Of a DNA stretch of 64,000 nt, positions 18,115 to 27,548 are shown piece after piece (the stretch's first letter is position 1; every line of letters begins with the position of its first letter). The DNA lies in NCBI RefSeq assembly GCF_002993285.1, contig NZ_CP027433.1, positions 620,001 to 684,000 of the forward strand, given 5' to 3'. Source of the DNA: Gordonia iterans (GTDB lineage Bacteria > Actinomycetota > Actinomycetes > Mycobacteriales > Mycobacteriaceae). The notes beneath the pieces were generated by a model. It searched no databases, was not told where the DNA came from, and worked only from the letters and a program-made list of their open reading frames with translations. The position numbers and the translations under genes are program-made.

Positions 18115-19059
18115 TCAGCGTTCGAGCAGTTCCAGGAGTGCGGCGTTGACCTGGTCGGGGCGCTCTTCGTGGACGAAGTGACCTGCGCCGTCGATCGCGC
18201 GGTAGACGTACTCCGAGGCCCAGTGGCCGCTGGCCGCGGTCACCGACTCGAGGATGTACTCGTCGTCGCGGCCGCGCAGCGCGAGCACCGGGATGTGCAG
18301 CCGCTTGTTCATCAGGTCCATGAAGCGGCGACCGTCGCTGCGGAACTGGGAGCGGAACGCCCACCGGCGGTACTCCAGGCTGCAGTGGGCGACGCCGGGG
18401 ATCTGGATCGCGAGCCGATTGAGCGTGACCGCATCGGCGTAGTCGGCGGTCTGCCGCCATAGCGCGCCGGCGCGCTCGCGGAAGTACTCCTCGATGTAGG
18501 CGCCGTCGCCGCGGGTCAGCCGACGCTCGCCGAGCCGGGGGAGCTGGTTGTGCACGAACGGCCCCAGGAACGCGCCGCGCTCAGCACGGTCGGTGAACAT
18601 CGATTGGCGCAGCGCGCGCGGATGGGGCGAGGCCAGCACGGCGATCCGGTCGACCGACCGCGGATGCAGGGTGGCGGCGGCCCAGCACACCAGGCCGCCG
18701 TCGGCGTGCCCGATCAGCGAAGCCTGGGAGTGGCCGAGTGCCCGGACCAGCGCATCGGTGTCGCCGGCCAGCGTCCAGCCGTCATAGCCGCGCGGCGGCT
18801 TGTCCGAGTCGCCGTACCCCCGCAGGTCGACGGCCACCGCGCGATAGCCCGCGTCGGTCAGCGCGCCGAGCTGGTGGCGCCAACTCCACCAGAACTCGCC
18901 GAACCCGTGGAGTAGGAGCACCAGCGGTCGATCGGCGACCGAACCGGCGACCGTCTCGACCGCGTGAAATCGCAGTCCGTTCGCGCGGACGTCGAAATGA
19001 TGCCACGGTCCGTCGAGCCGGATCTGAGTGGCATCGGGCGGACCGGACAGGGTAGCCAT
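18115..19059 (-). CDS. ephE: Alpha/beta-hydrolase, epoxide hydrolase EphE-like
   Basis: 314 residues. The oxyanion motif HGFGEFWWSW (51-60) and nucleophile elbow GHADGG (Asp120) indicate an epoxide hydrolase rather than an esterase; the catalytic His is in GAGHFVHEE near residue 290. The N-terminus is WHHFDVRANGLRFH. It opens epoxides to diols. It is convergent with marP and downstream of the holin-like gene on the same strand (38-bp gap), the order seen in M. tuberculosis (Rv3670-Rv3669). The symbol rests on that synteny. Confidence 0.82.
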   Translation of the reverse strand: MATLSGPPDATQIRLDGPWHHFDVRANGLRFHAVETVAGSVADRPLVLLLHGFGEFWWSWRHQLGALTDAGYRAVAVDLRGYGDSDKPPRGYDGWTLAGDTDALVRALGHSQASLIGHADGGLVCWAAATLHPRSVDRIAVLASPHPRALRQSMFTDRAERGAFLGPFVHNQLPRLGERRLTRGDGAYIEEYFRERAGALWRQTADYADAVTLNRLAIQIPGVAHCSLEYRRWAFRSQFRSDGRRFMDLMNKRLHIPVLALRGRDDEYILESVTAASGHWASEYVYRAIDGAGHFVHEERPDQVNAALLELLER

Positions 19060-19097
19060 GGGCGCCGGAACACCGAGCGAACGGGCCGGGCGGCCCG

Positions 19098-19631
19098 TCA
19101 GCTCCGGTTCGGGTCGTACGCGGGCGGGATCTGCGGGTGCGCGTAACCGCCGGCCGGGGGGCCGGCATCGCCCTGGCCCGGAACCACGGACTTCAGTTCT
19201 TGAACCGATTCGATGGTCTTCTCCGGCTTCCGCAACCGCTTGAACAGCAGGTAGCCGACCAGGACGCCGACGATCGCCACGGTCAGCAGGAGCAGGAAGA
19301 CGATCAGGAAGGCGAGCCACGTCGACAGCCAGATGTCGAGCAGAAAGCCGAGGAAGACGAAGAAGAACAGGCTCGCGTAGAGCAGCAGGACACCGGAAAC
19401 GATGATCAGCCCGGTGCCTGCGCCGGCCTTCTTCGCCTCGCCGACCAGCTCGGTCTTGGCCAGCTGCAGCTCGGCGCGGAACAGGGTCGAGGCGCTCGCG
19501 GTGGCCTCTTTGACCAGATTGCCGAACGTGGGCTGGCCGTCGCGTCCGAGGTTCGCATCGGACATCGGGATCGACGGCACCTGCGGAGGGTTCTGGGGGC
19601 CGCTGGGCCAGGTGTCCTGATTGCCGCTCAC
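19098..19631 (-). CDS. Actinobacterial holin-X-like membrane protein (Rv3669-like)
   Basis: 177 residues. A Pro-rich cytoplasmic N-terminus is followed by an amphipathic helix (LVKEATASASTLFRAELQLAKTE), then two close TM helices (about 75-100 and 103-130), then a basic stop and a Pro/Gly-rich tail. The fold matches the phage_holin_3_6/Holin-X family, which is chromosomal in actinobacteria and not evidence of a phage. The GTG start has a clear AAGGAG 6 nt upstream. Likely a membrane-associated stress protein; function unknown. Confidence 0.8.
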   Translation of the reverse strand: MSGNQDTWPSGPQNPPQVPSIPMSDANLGRDGQPTFGNLVKEATASASTLFRAELQLAKTELVGEAKKAGAGTGLIIVSGVLLLYASLFFFVFLGFLLDIWLSTWLAFLIVFLLLLTVAIVGVLVGYLLFKRLRKPEKTIESVQELKSVVPGQGDAGPPAGGYAHPQIPPAYDPNRS

Positions 19632-19731
19632 GAATTCTCCTTGCGTCGGGTATTGGGCTTCATGTTGCCATGCTCACGGCCCCGAGCGTAGCGAGGGCCG
19701 TGGGCGAGAACGCACGGTTCGTCGCAACGGG

Positions 19732-21672
<1,941 letters not shown>

Positions 21673-21762
21673 GATGGGCTGCCTTTCGGTGATGCGAATG
21701 GACCGTCTGCGCGGTGATGTACTTGTGCGGACTCGGTGATGCAGCGTGCTGCGATCGCTGAT

Positions 21763-21778
21763 TGTGAGCGTAGTCACC
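21763..21778. promoter_or_regulatory. Crp box upstream of acs
   Basis: TGTGA-N6-TCACC, 9 of 10 matches to the Crp consensus, 91-106 bp before the acs start. It lies between acs and the divergent Fic-like gene (105 bp from its start). Confidence 0.6.
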
Positions 21779-21870
21779 CAGCGCCGGGAGCATAATCCCG
21801 TCTAGGTTGCGGGTGCGATGCGCGCGACGAGCGGTCGGTCCGGCGCGTTCGGTGGCCGACGGCCGCCCGC

Positions 21871-21882
21871 TACTGTGAACGG
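21871..21882 (+). promoter_or_regulatory. Leaderless promoter of the Fic-like gene
   Basis: TACTGT (21871-21876) is 6 nt before GTG 21883; no Shine-Dalgarno. Confidence 0.5.
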
Positions 21883-22629
21883 GTGACTTCAGATCCGCTG
21901 GCGCCCCTGCTCGACCTGCCCGGTGTGGCGGCCGCCGCAGACGGGGCCGGCGAGGCGCTGGCCGCCGTGCACCGGCACCCGGTGAATCTTCGGGGGTGGG
22001 ACAAGACGTCGCGCGAGTCGTCGTGGCGGGGCGGCCGCAGTTCGGCGGCGATGGAGGGCGCGACGACGGAGCTGAATCGCGAGCACGACTTCGACGACCC
22101 GGTGATGTCCGGGGCCATCCGCGTCGCGCAGGCGCTCGATCCGGACTCGCTCGACCGTGAGGTCGCGGTGTTCCGGCGGGCGCCGATGCAGTCGCTGGCT
22201 CGGCTGCACGCGCTGGCTGCCGCCGAACTGGTGCCCGAAGACCGGCTCGGGCGCCCCCGGGACGAGCCGCACATCGCGCAGCGTCTGGACTTCCTGGGGC
22301 AGCTGGTCACCGGTGCCACTGCGGTGCCCGCCGCGGTCCTGGCGGCGGTGGTCCACGGCGAGTTGCTGGTGCTCGCGCCTTTCCAGGAGGCCAATGCGGT
22401 GGTGGCGCGGGGCGCCTCGCGCCTGGTGTCGGCGGCGACCGGCCTCGACCCGCACCTGCTCGGTGTGCCCGAGGTGACCTGGCTGCGCCGGCTGGGCGAC
22501 TATCGGGAGGACTCCGCGCGTTTCGGCACCGGTGATCCCCAGGCGCTGGCGGACTGGATCGTGCTGTGCTGCGAGGCGATGGCGGCAGGCGCGGCCGAAG
22601 CCGCGTCGATCGCCGACGCCGCGAGGTAG
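21883..22629 (+). CDS. Degenerate Fic-fold protein (Rv3662c-like)
   Basis: 248 residues. Residues 54-59 read SAAMEG, matching the Fic inhibitory motif [ST]-x3-E-[GN]. Residues 165-176 read APFQEANAVVAR and align position for position with the Fic catalytic motif HPFxxGNGRxxR. The catalytic His is Ala165, both glycines are Ala, and the first Arg is Val; Pro166, Phe167, Glu169, Asn171 and Arg176 remain. AMP transfer by the normal mechanism is therefore unlikely, and a binding or regulatory role is more likely. The family call is my own motif reading. The position beside the HAD phosphatase and ssd is conserved in mycobacteria. Confidence 0.7.
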   Translation: MTSDPLAPLLDLPGVAAAADGAGEALAAVHRHPVNLRGWDKTSRESSWRGGRSSAAMEGATTELNREHDFDDPVMSGAIRVAQALDPDSLDREVAVFRRAPMQSLARLHALAAAELVPEDRLGRPRDEPHIAQRLDFLGQLVTGATAVPAAVLAAVVHGELLVLAPFQEANAVVARGASRLVSAATGLDPHLLGVPEVTWLRRLGDYREDSARFGTGDPQALADWIVLCCEAMAAGAAEAASIADAAR

Positions 22630-22670
22630 GGGCATAACCTTCGCCGACCGAGCGGAGTCGAGCCTGTCGT

Positions 22671-22806
22671 TGGTCGAGCGGGGTCGGGTCGGTGTTCGCT
22701 GGTCGAGCGGGGTTGGGCCGGTGTTCGCTGGTCGAGCGGAGTCGGGCCGGTGTTCGCTGGTCGAGCGGAGTCGGCCGGTGTTCGCTGGTCGAGCGGAGTC
22801 GAGACC
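22671..22806. repeat. 29-bp tandem array of the GGTCGAGCGGAGTCGA family
   Basis: Five units begin with GGTCGAGCG at 22672, 22701, 22730, 22759 and 22787 (period 29, 29, 29, 28). The linker is TGTTCGCT plus GGGCCGG variants. The last unit runs into GGAGTCGAGACCA, the shared core of the dispersed family. It lies 42 bp after the Fic-like gene, in the convergent space before the Ms1-like RNA. Confidence 0.85.
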
Positions 22807-22814
22807 ACCGCACA

Positions 22815-23087
22815 GTATTGCGGGCGGCGCCCGAACCGGTGAACCGGTTGCAGGTGCCGCCCGCGAGCACGGACTCAAGTTACCAAGCGTGCAAGGTGGG
22901 TTGTGGGTATCGCCTCGGCGAGGGAAGGAGGCTCCGGACCTCGTCGCGGATCCTCGATGTCGCAGGCGCACAACGCTTCTGCCAATGCGGCGCGCTCCGC
23001 GTGGGTGCTTGCCGCCCGTGCTGGGAACTACCTTCCGGGGGTCCGGACCTTCTCTTCCGGTCCGGACTTTGCCTTCGGGGTTCCGTG
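22815..23087 (-). ncRNA. Probable Ms1/MTS2823-like RNA (RNA polymerase-binding sRNA)
   Basis: About 270 nt without a credible ORF, downstream of and on the same strand as the HAD phosphatase and convergent with the Rv3662c-like gene. This is exactly where the abundant MTS2823 (Ms1) RNA of about 300 nt lies in mycobacteria. Ms1 binds core RNA polymerase in stationary phase. A promoter TTGCTG-N17-TAGAAA precedes it. Near the 5' end a 9-bp perfect hairpin (GGTCCGGAC / GTCCGGACC, 23067-23041) is visible, and at the 3' end a 9-bp stem GCGGGCGGC / GCCGCCCGC (22864-22820) encloses a second stem AACCGG/CCGGTT. The 3' end is not followed by a clear U tract, so the boundary is approximate. Identity is inferred from synteny and structure, not sequence alignment. 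Confidence 0.6.
22820..22864 (-). terminator. Nested hairpin at the 3' end of the Ms1-like RNA
   Basis: A perfect 9-bp stem (22820-22828 with 22856-22864) encloses AACCGG/CCGGTT. It may also stop read-through from the Fic-like gene on the other strand. Confidence 0.45.
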
Positions 23088-23092
23088 CCTAT

Positions 23093-23121
23093 TTTCTATC
23101 ACGTGACGCGGATCACAGCAA
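23093..23121 (-). promoter_or_regulatory. Promoter of the Ms1-like RNA
   Basis: Minus strand: TTGCTG (23121-23116), 17-nt spacer, TAGAAA (23098-23093). The predicted start is near 23087. The -35/-10 match is among the best in the window, as expected for an abundant housekeeping RNA. Confidence 0.6.
23102..23117. promoter_or_regulatory. Crp box inside the Ms1-like promoter
   Basis: Read on the minus strand, TGTGA-N6-TCACG, 9 of 10 consensus matches. It fills the spacer between the -35 and -10 elements, a position from which a bound regulator would normally repress. Confidence 0.55.
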
Positions 23122-23136
23122 GTGTTCGTCGCCATT

Positions 23137-23982
23137 TCAGGCGGCTGCGTGCCGGCCTCCGGAGGGGGGCCCGTCGCCACGGTGGTGACGCAATGCGGAG
23201 AGTCCAGCGGCGACGGCGACGGCGGCCACGACGCCCACTCCGGCAGCCGCGGCGGCGGTCCAGCCCCGGGTGGCCGGGTCCGACCAGTCGACCAGCGGGG
23301 CCGGGTTGGGGAAGTCGAGAATCTCCCAGTCGAGCTGGGTCGCGTACGCGCGGAGTGCCTTGTCGGGATTCACCACCGCGCGATGTCCGGCGGCTTCGAG
23401 CATGGGGATGTCGGTGCTGGAGTCGGAGTAGGCGTAGCACTCGGCCAGGTCGTAGCCGTGGGCCTCGGCGAGCTCGCGCATGGCGATCGCCTTCTGGTCG
23501 CCGTAGCAGTAGAACTCGATCTCGCCGGAATATCGGCCGTCGACCACTGTCATCACGGTGGCCCGCACCGTGTCCGCACCCAGCAACTCGCCGATCGGCT
23601 CCACCATCTCGATTCCGGACGCTGAGATCAAGATGATGTCCCGGCCGGCGGCCTTGTGTTCGGCGATCAATGCGGCGGCTTCGGCGAAGATCACCGGGCG
23701 CACCACGTCGTCGAGCGTCTCGGAGACGATCGACCGGACCGTGGCTGCTTCCCAGCCGGCGCACATCTCGGTGACATGTCGGCGCATCTTCTCGACTTGG
23801 TCCGTGTGGTCGGAGGTCAGCAGGAACTGCAGCTGCGCAATCGCCGAGCGGAGCATTCCGCGTTTGGTGAGCAAGCCGCCGTCGTAGAACTGCCTGGTGA
23901 AAGCGAGCGCGCTGGACCGCGCGATGACCGTTTTGTCCAGATCGAAAAACGCGGCTGAGCGGGTGGGTGGGGTCTGTGCCAC
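23137..23982 (-). CDS. HAD-superfamily IB phosphatase, membrane-anchored (Rv3661-like)
   Basis: 281 residues. The HAD motifs are in order: FFDLDKT (12-18, nucleophile Asp14 and acid Asp16), LISASG, the Lys of GDQKA, and YSDSSTDIPML. The SerB-like IB subfamily is indicated by the helical cap. A C-terminal hydrophobic segment (AAAGVGVVAAVAVAAGL) probably anchors it to the membrane. The substrate is uncertain: phosphoserine is possible, but these actinobacterial members are often linked to lipid or sugar phosphates. GTG 23982 is fixed by TAGTGT 7 nt upstream. It is flanked by two probable ncRNAs. Confidence 0.85.
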   Translation of the reverse strand: MAQTPPTRSAAFFDLDKTVIARSSALAFTRQFYDGGLLTKRGMLRSAIAQLQFLLTSDHTDQVEKMRRHVTEMCAGWEAATVRSIVSETLDDVVRPVIFAEAAALIAEHKAAGRDIILISASGIEMVEPIGELLGADTVRATVMTVVDGRYSGEIEFYCYGDQKAIAMRELAEAHGYDLAECYAYSDSSTDIPMLEAAGHRAVVNPDKALRAYATQLDWEILDFPNPAPLVDWSDPATRGWTAAAAAGVGVVAAVAVAAGLSALRHHRGDGPPSGGRHAAA

Positions 23983-23995
23983 ACATCTGACACTA
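23983..23995 (-). promoter_or_regulatory. Leaderless promoter of the HAD phosphatase
   Basis: TAGTGT (23995-23990, minus strand), 7 nt, GTG 23982. Confidence 0.55.
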
Positions 23996-24056
23996 CGGTC
24001 TCGCAGACAGCGCCGAAGGTGGATCGGGGCAAACGCGGATCCGTCCTCCGATCGGG

Positions 24057-24086
24057 TTGCTTGGAGTGTTCCGGCGCGTGTACTTT
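24057..24086 (+). promoter_or_regulatory. Promoter of the 6C RNA
   Basis: TTGCTT (24057-24062), 18-nt spacer, TACTTT (24081-24086). The predicted start is close to 24093. Confidence 0.5.
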
Positions 24087-24091
24087 GGCAG

Positions 24092-24187
24092 GTGTCCGGC
24101 TTCGGCCGGTGCTTTCAACCCGACCCCCCGGGGTTGAAAGTAGATGACCCCGGCCTCCTCCCCCCTGGCCGGGGTCATCCGTCATTT
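24092..24187 (+). ncRNA. 6C RNA
   Basis: Two adjacent strong hairpins each carry six C residues in the loop, the defining feature of the actinobacterial 6C RNA. Hairpin one: CTTTCAACCC / GGGTTGAAAG (24112-24121 with 24131-24140), loop GACCCCCCG. Hairpin two: a 13-bp stem (24143-24155 with 24167-24179, GATGACCCCGGCC and its complement) with a C6 loop, followed by CGTCATTTTC, a plausible terminator. A small CCGGC-TTCG-GCCGG hairpin opens the RNA (24096-24109). It is divergent from the HAD phosphatase, matching the mycobacterial B11 (6C) locus. The C-rich loops are thought to pair with G-rich mRNA sites. Confidence 0.9.
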
Positions 24188-24287
24188 TCGGGCCGTCGAC
24201 GGCTCTGTGTTATCGGGTCCGCGCGGTGCCGCGAAGCGCTACAGTCCCGGATCAGGCCGCGTTCGACGGCCGAGGAGCGGTGGGGAC

Positions 24288-25235
24288 ATGATGATGCGCA
24301 GACTCTTGACCGGCAGCGTGGCGGCGCTGCTGGTGGTGCTCGGACTCTTGTCGGCCTCGCCGGCCGGCGCGGAGCCGTCGTCGAGACTGCCGGAGAATTA
24401 CAACTTCTTCGGCGGGATCCCCTACGAGCTGGCGCATCCGGGCGGTTCGCTGCCCGGATCCAACGACTGGTCGTGCCAGCCGTCCCCGGAGCATCCTCGT
24501 CCGGTGATCTTGGTGCACGGCACCGGGGGCGCACGCACCACCAACTGGGGTTCGTACGTGCCGATGCTTCGCAACCGCGGCTATTGCGTCTACGCCCTGA
24601 CCTACGGTGCGTTGCCGGGGCTGCCGTGGCCGTTCACCGCAGTCGGCGGCATGGACCGGCAGGAGGTCAGCGCCCGCCAACTCGCCCGATTCGTCGACCG
24701 CGTCCGGCGATCGACCGGCGCCGAGACCGTCGACCTCGTCGGTCACTCGCAGGGCACCTACATGCCCGCGTACTACCTGAAGCATCTGGGCGGCGCAGAC
24801 AAGGTGACCAAATACGTCTCGCTCGCTCCGCTCTGGCGCGGCACCGCGTCGTTCGGTCCGTCGATGAACGTCCTCGGCGAGGCACTCGGCGCGACGCCGT
24901 TTCCGATGTGCATCGGTTGCGGCGCCATGCTTCCCGGCAGCCCGATGAACAAGAAGATCTGGGCCGGCGGGACTCCGTACGTCAAGGGCGTCGATTACAC
25001 CAACATCAGCACTCGGTACGACGAAGCGGTGATCCCCTACACCGCGGGGCAAGTGCCCGGACGGCCCGGCGAGAACGTCACCAACATCGTGTTGCAGGAC
25101 GACTGCGCGCTGGACTACAGCGACCACATGGCCATCGCCGGATCGCGGCGGGCGGCCTACACGGTGCTGAACGCCCTCGATCCGGAGAACCCCGTGAAGG
25201 TGCCCTGTGAGCTGGTGCCGCCGTTCACGGGCTGA
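24288..25235 (+). CDS. Secreted lipase/esterase (alpha/beta-hydrolase, lipase class 2 type)
   Basis: 315 residues. A Sec signal peptide covers 1-28 (Met-Met-Met-Arg-Arg, a long hydrophobic core, cleavage after SPAGA). The oxyanion motif VILVHGTGG (73-81) and nucleophile elbow VGHSQG (Ser154) are complete. Asp and His follow, the latter probably in DYSDHMAIAG. Six Cys are visible in the mature part (WSCQP, RGYC, MCIGC, DDC, VPC), so disulfides are likely, consistent with secretion. Triacylglycerol or ester substrates are inferred. ATG 24288 follows AGGAG and GTGGGG. It interrupts the mycobacterial 6C-ssd adjacency and may have been inserted here. Confidence 0.85.
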   Translation: MMMRRLLTGSVAALLVVLGLLSASPAGAEPSSRLPENYNFFGGIPYELAHPGGSLPGSNDWSCQPSPEHPRPVILVHGTGGARTTNWGSYVPMLRNRGYCVYALTYGALPGLPWPFTAVGGMDRQEVSARQLARFVDRVRRSTGAETVDLVGHSQGTYMPAYYLKHLGGADKVTKYVSLAPLWRGTASFGPSMNVLGEALGATPFPMCIGCGAMLPGSPMNKKIWAGGTPYVKGVDYTNISTRYDEAVIPYTAGQVPGRPGENVTNIVLQDDCALDYSDHMAIAGSRRAAYTVLNALDPENPVKVPCELVPPFTG

Positions 25236-25353
25236 GCAGATGAGGCCCACGGGGGGAAGCCCCCGGAGGGGATCTGTGGACAGCTCGAGCGTCCGTCTCG
25301 GACCTGTGGACAACGCGCTGGCGTGATGCGCGGTCGGTCGAGATCATCGGCGC

Positions 25354-26412
25354 ATGACCGAGGTCTTGCTGGTGTTGACCGAATCCGCTTTGCACGACGA
25401 TGTCGCGCGCTGTGGAGCCGCTGCCGGATACGCCGTGGTGCGCGGCGATCCGGCGCACTGCCGACACGACTGGCTTCGAGCCGGCGCGGTGGTGGTCGAC
25501 GGTGTCGCGCTGCGGGATGTGGCGTCGCTCGCGCTTCCGGTCCGCGACGGGGTCTTCGTCGTCGCGGATGCGGCCGCGGCACAGTCGGTGTGGCGCGCGG
25601 GCCTGGCCGCAGGAGCCCGCGGGGGATATGTGTTGCCCGACGACGAGGAGGCGCTGACCGCGGCGATGTCCGGACTGCGGCGCCCCCGCCGGGCGGCGGC
25701 ACCGGTCGTGGCGCTGGTCGGCGGCCACGGCGGCGCGGGGGTGAGCACCTTCGCGGCAGTGCTGGCGCTGACCGCGGCGCGGGCGGGGACGGCGGTGCTG
25801 CTGCTCGACGTCGAACCGGCGGGAGCCGGCGTGGACCTGCTGCTCGGCGCCGAGGAGACGCCCGGCCTGCGCTGGGGTGACGTCGCCGGGGAGACCGGGA
25901 GCATTCACCGGCAGGCGCTGTCGGCGGCCTTGCCGAGACTAGGCCGGGAACTCTCGTTTCTCACCCGCGGCCGCGACGACGGTGATCCGCTCTCGGCGGA
26001 GACGGTCCTGGCGGTGCTCGATGCGGCGCGGACGGACGGGCGGACGGTGATCGCCGACCTCGGGCGGGCGATGGATCCGGCCGCCGACGGAGTGCTGGAT
26101 TCGGCGGACCTGGTCGTCGTGCTGACCTGTGCGACGGTGCCCGGTGTCGCCGGCACGCGAAAGCTGTTGTCGCGATTGGGGACCCGTGCGCACACCCAAC
26201 TGGTGGTGCGTGGACCCGCCCCGGGAGGGCTCAGTGACAGACAGGTTGCCGAGGCCGTCGGGCTACCGCTGCTAGCATGCATGCGGTCGCGTTCGTCGAT
26301 CGGCCGCCGATGCGAGGAAGGCGGATTGCGCGCGTCCAAGCGCGGGCCGGAAGTGCGGGCGGCCGATGCCGTGCTCGACGCGGCCGTCCGGGTTCGCGGG
26401 GCACGCCGATGA
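25354..26412 (+). CDS. ssd: Ssd, septum-site-determining-like P-loop protein (Rv3660c-like)
   Basis: 352 residues. An N-terminal response-regulator-like domain (MTEVLLVLTE to about 105) is followed by a MinD/ParA-like P-loop domain. The Walker A is unusual: GGHGGAGVST (123-132) lacks the signature second Lys (KGGxGKT normal), so nucleotide hydrolysis may be altered. The family is TadZ/CpaE-like and would localise the pilus machinery to a cell position; in M. tuberculosis it was linked to septation. It starts the tad operon and overlaps tadA by 4 nt. Confidence 0.85.
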   Translation: MTEVLLVLTESALHDDVARCGAAAGYAVVRGDPAHCRHDWLRAGAVVVDGVALRDVASLALPVRDGVFVVADAAAAQSVWRAGLAAGARGGYVLPDDEEALTAAMSGLRRPRRAAAPVVALVGGHGGAGVSTFAAVLALTAARAGTAVLLLDVEPAGAGVDLLLGAEETPGLRWGDVAGETGSIHRQALSAALPRLGRELSFLTRGRDDGDPLSAETVLAVLDAARTDGRTVIADLGRAMDPAADGVLDSADLVVVLTCATVPGVAGTRKLLSRLGTRAHTQLVVRGPAPGGLSDRQVAEAVGLPLLACMRSRSSIGRRCEEGGLRASKRGPEVRAADAVLDAAVRVRGARR

Positions 26413-27548
26413 ATTCCGAGCGCAACGTCGAACTGCTCGAACGCGTCCGGGAGCGGCTCGCCTCGCGGTCGGCGGACCCGGACGCGGAGACGATCGCCGA
26501 CGCCGTGCGAGCCGAGTCGGGCGGCCTGCTCTCGGACACCGATCTTCTTGCCGCGCTGCGCTATCTGCAGACCGAACTGGTCGGTGCGGGGCCGTTGGAG
26601 GAGCTGCTGGCCGATCCCGCGGTCACCGACATCCTCGTCGTCGCGCCCGACCGGGTATGGGTGGAGCGCGGCGCAGGGCTGGAGCCGGCAGGCGTCCGTT
26701 TCGAGGACGACGCGAGCGTGCGCAGACTGGCGGTGCGGCTGGCGCTGGGTGCCGGGCGTCGCCTCGACGATGCGCAGCCGTGGGTGGACGGGCGACTCTC
26801 CGGCGTCGGCAGGCACGGCTACGCGGTCCGGCTCCATGCGATGATTCCTCCGCTCTCGATGGACGGCACCTGCATCTCGTTGCGGGTGCTCCGCAGTGCG
26901 TCGAAAGACTTCCGATCGTTGGTGGCGAGCGGCGGAGTGCCGCAGAGCGTGCGCGACCTGGTGCTGGAAGTGATCGCCCGGCGACGCGCCTTCTTGGTGG
27001 TCGGGGGTACGGGAGCCGGGAAGACGACGCTGTTGAACGCACTTCTGGGACAAGTGGATCCGGGTGAGCGGCTGTTGATCGTCGAGGACGCCCCCGAGCT
27101 GGATCCGCAGCATCCTCACGTCGTCCGGCTGGTCGCCCGGGCGCCGAACGTCGAAGGGATCGGGGAGGTGACCGTGCGTACGCTGGTCCGCCAGGCGCTG
27201 CGGATGAGGCCGGACCGAATCGTGGTCGGGGAGGTGCGCGGCGCCGAAGTGATCGACTTGCTGACGGCTTTGAACACCGGTCACGAGGGATGTGCGGGAA
27301 CCTTGCACGCCAACTCAGTCCAGGAGGTGCCCGCCCGGATGGAAGCGCTTGCCGCACTGGGCGGGATGTCTCAGGCGGCACTGCACAGCCAGTTGGCCGC
27401 CGCGCTCGACGTGATCTTCGGGGTCGCTCGCCGGCCCGACGGCGGACGCGGCCTCGTCGAGATCGGGGCCGTGGAGCGCATGGGTGCGGGGCCGGTCCGG
27501 ATCCGGCCGATCTGGAGTCGGGACGCCTCGGAGGAGGTGGGATCGTGA
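26409..27548 (+). CDS. tadA: TadA-type secretion ATPase
   Basis: 379 residues. Type II/IV secretion ATPase: N-terminal two-helix domain, Walker [10 protein letters not shown] (199-207), Asp box IVEDAPEL, Walker [10 protein letters not shown], and His box [14 protein letters not shown]. It powers assembly of Flp/Tad pili from the cytoplasmic side. Start ATG 26409 overlaps ssd (ATGA), and the stop overlaps tadB (GTGA). It corresponds to Rv3659c. Confidence 0.92.
   Translation: MNSERNVELLERVRERLASRSADPDAETIADAVRAESGGLLSDTDLLAALRYLQTELVGAGPLEELLADPAVTDILVVAPDRVWVERGAGLEPAGVRFEDDASVRRLAVRLALGAGRRLDDAQPWVDGRLSGVGRHGYAVRLHAMIPPLSMDGTCISLRVLRSASKDFRSLVASGGVPQSVRDLVLEVIARRRAFLVVGGTGAGKTTLLNALLGQVDPGERLLIVEDAPELDPQHPHVVRLVARAPNVEGIGEVTVRTLVRQALRMRPDRIVVGEVRGAEVIDLLTALNTGHEGCAGTLHANSVQEVPARMEALAALGGMSQAALHSQLAAALDVIFGVARRPDGGRGLVEIGAVERMGAGPVRIRPIWSRDASEEVGS

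Noticed and set aside
19098..19631. Possible prophage signal from a holin-like protein
   Set aside because: Holin-X family members are chromosomal housekeeping genes in actinobacteria. No other phage gene or attachment site is nearby, and the locus is syntenic with mycobacteria.
22671..22806. CRISPR-like array
   Set aside because: The 29-bp periodicity comes from direct tandem repeats without unique spacers, and no cas genes are present.
22500..22808. Minus-strand ORF rich in RPANT/LDQRTP repeats
   Set aside because: It is simply the translation of the 29-bp tandem DNA repeats plus an antisense part of the Fic-like gene.
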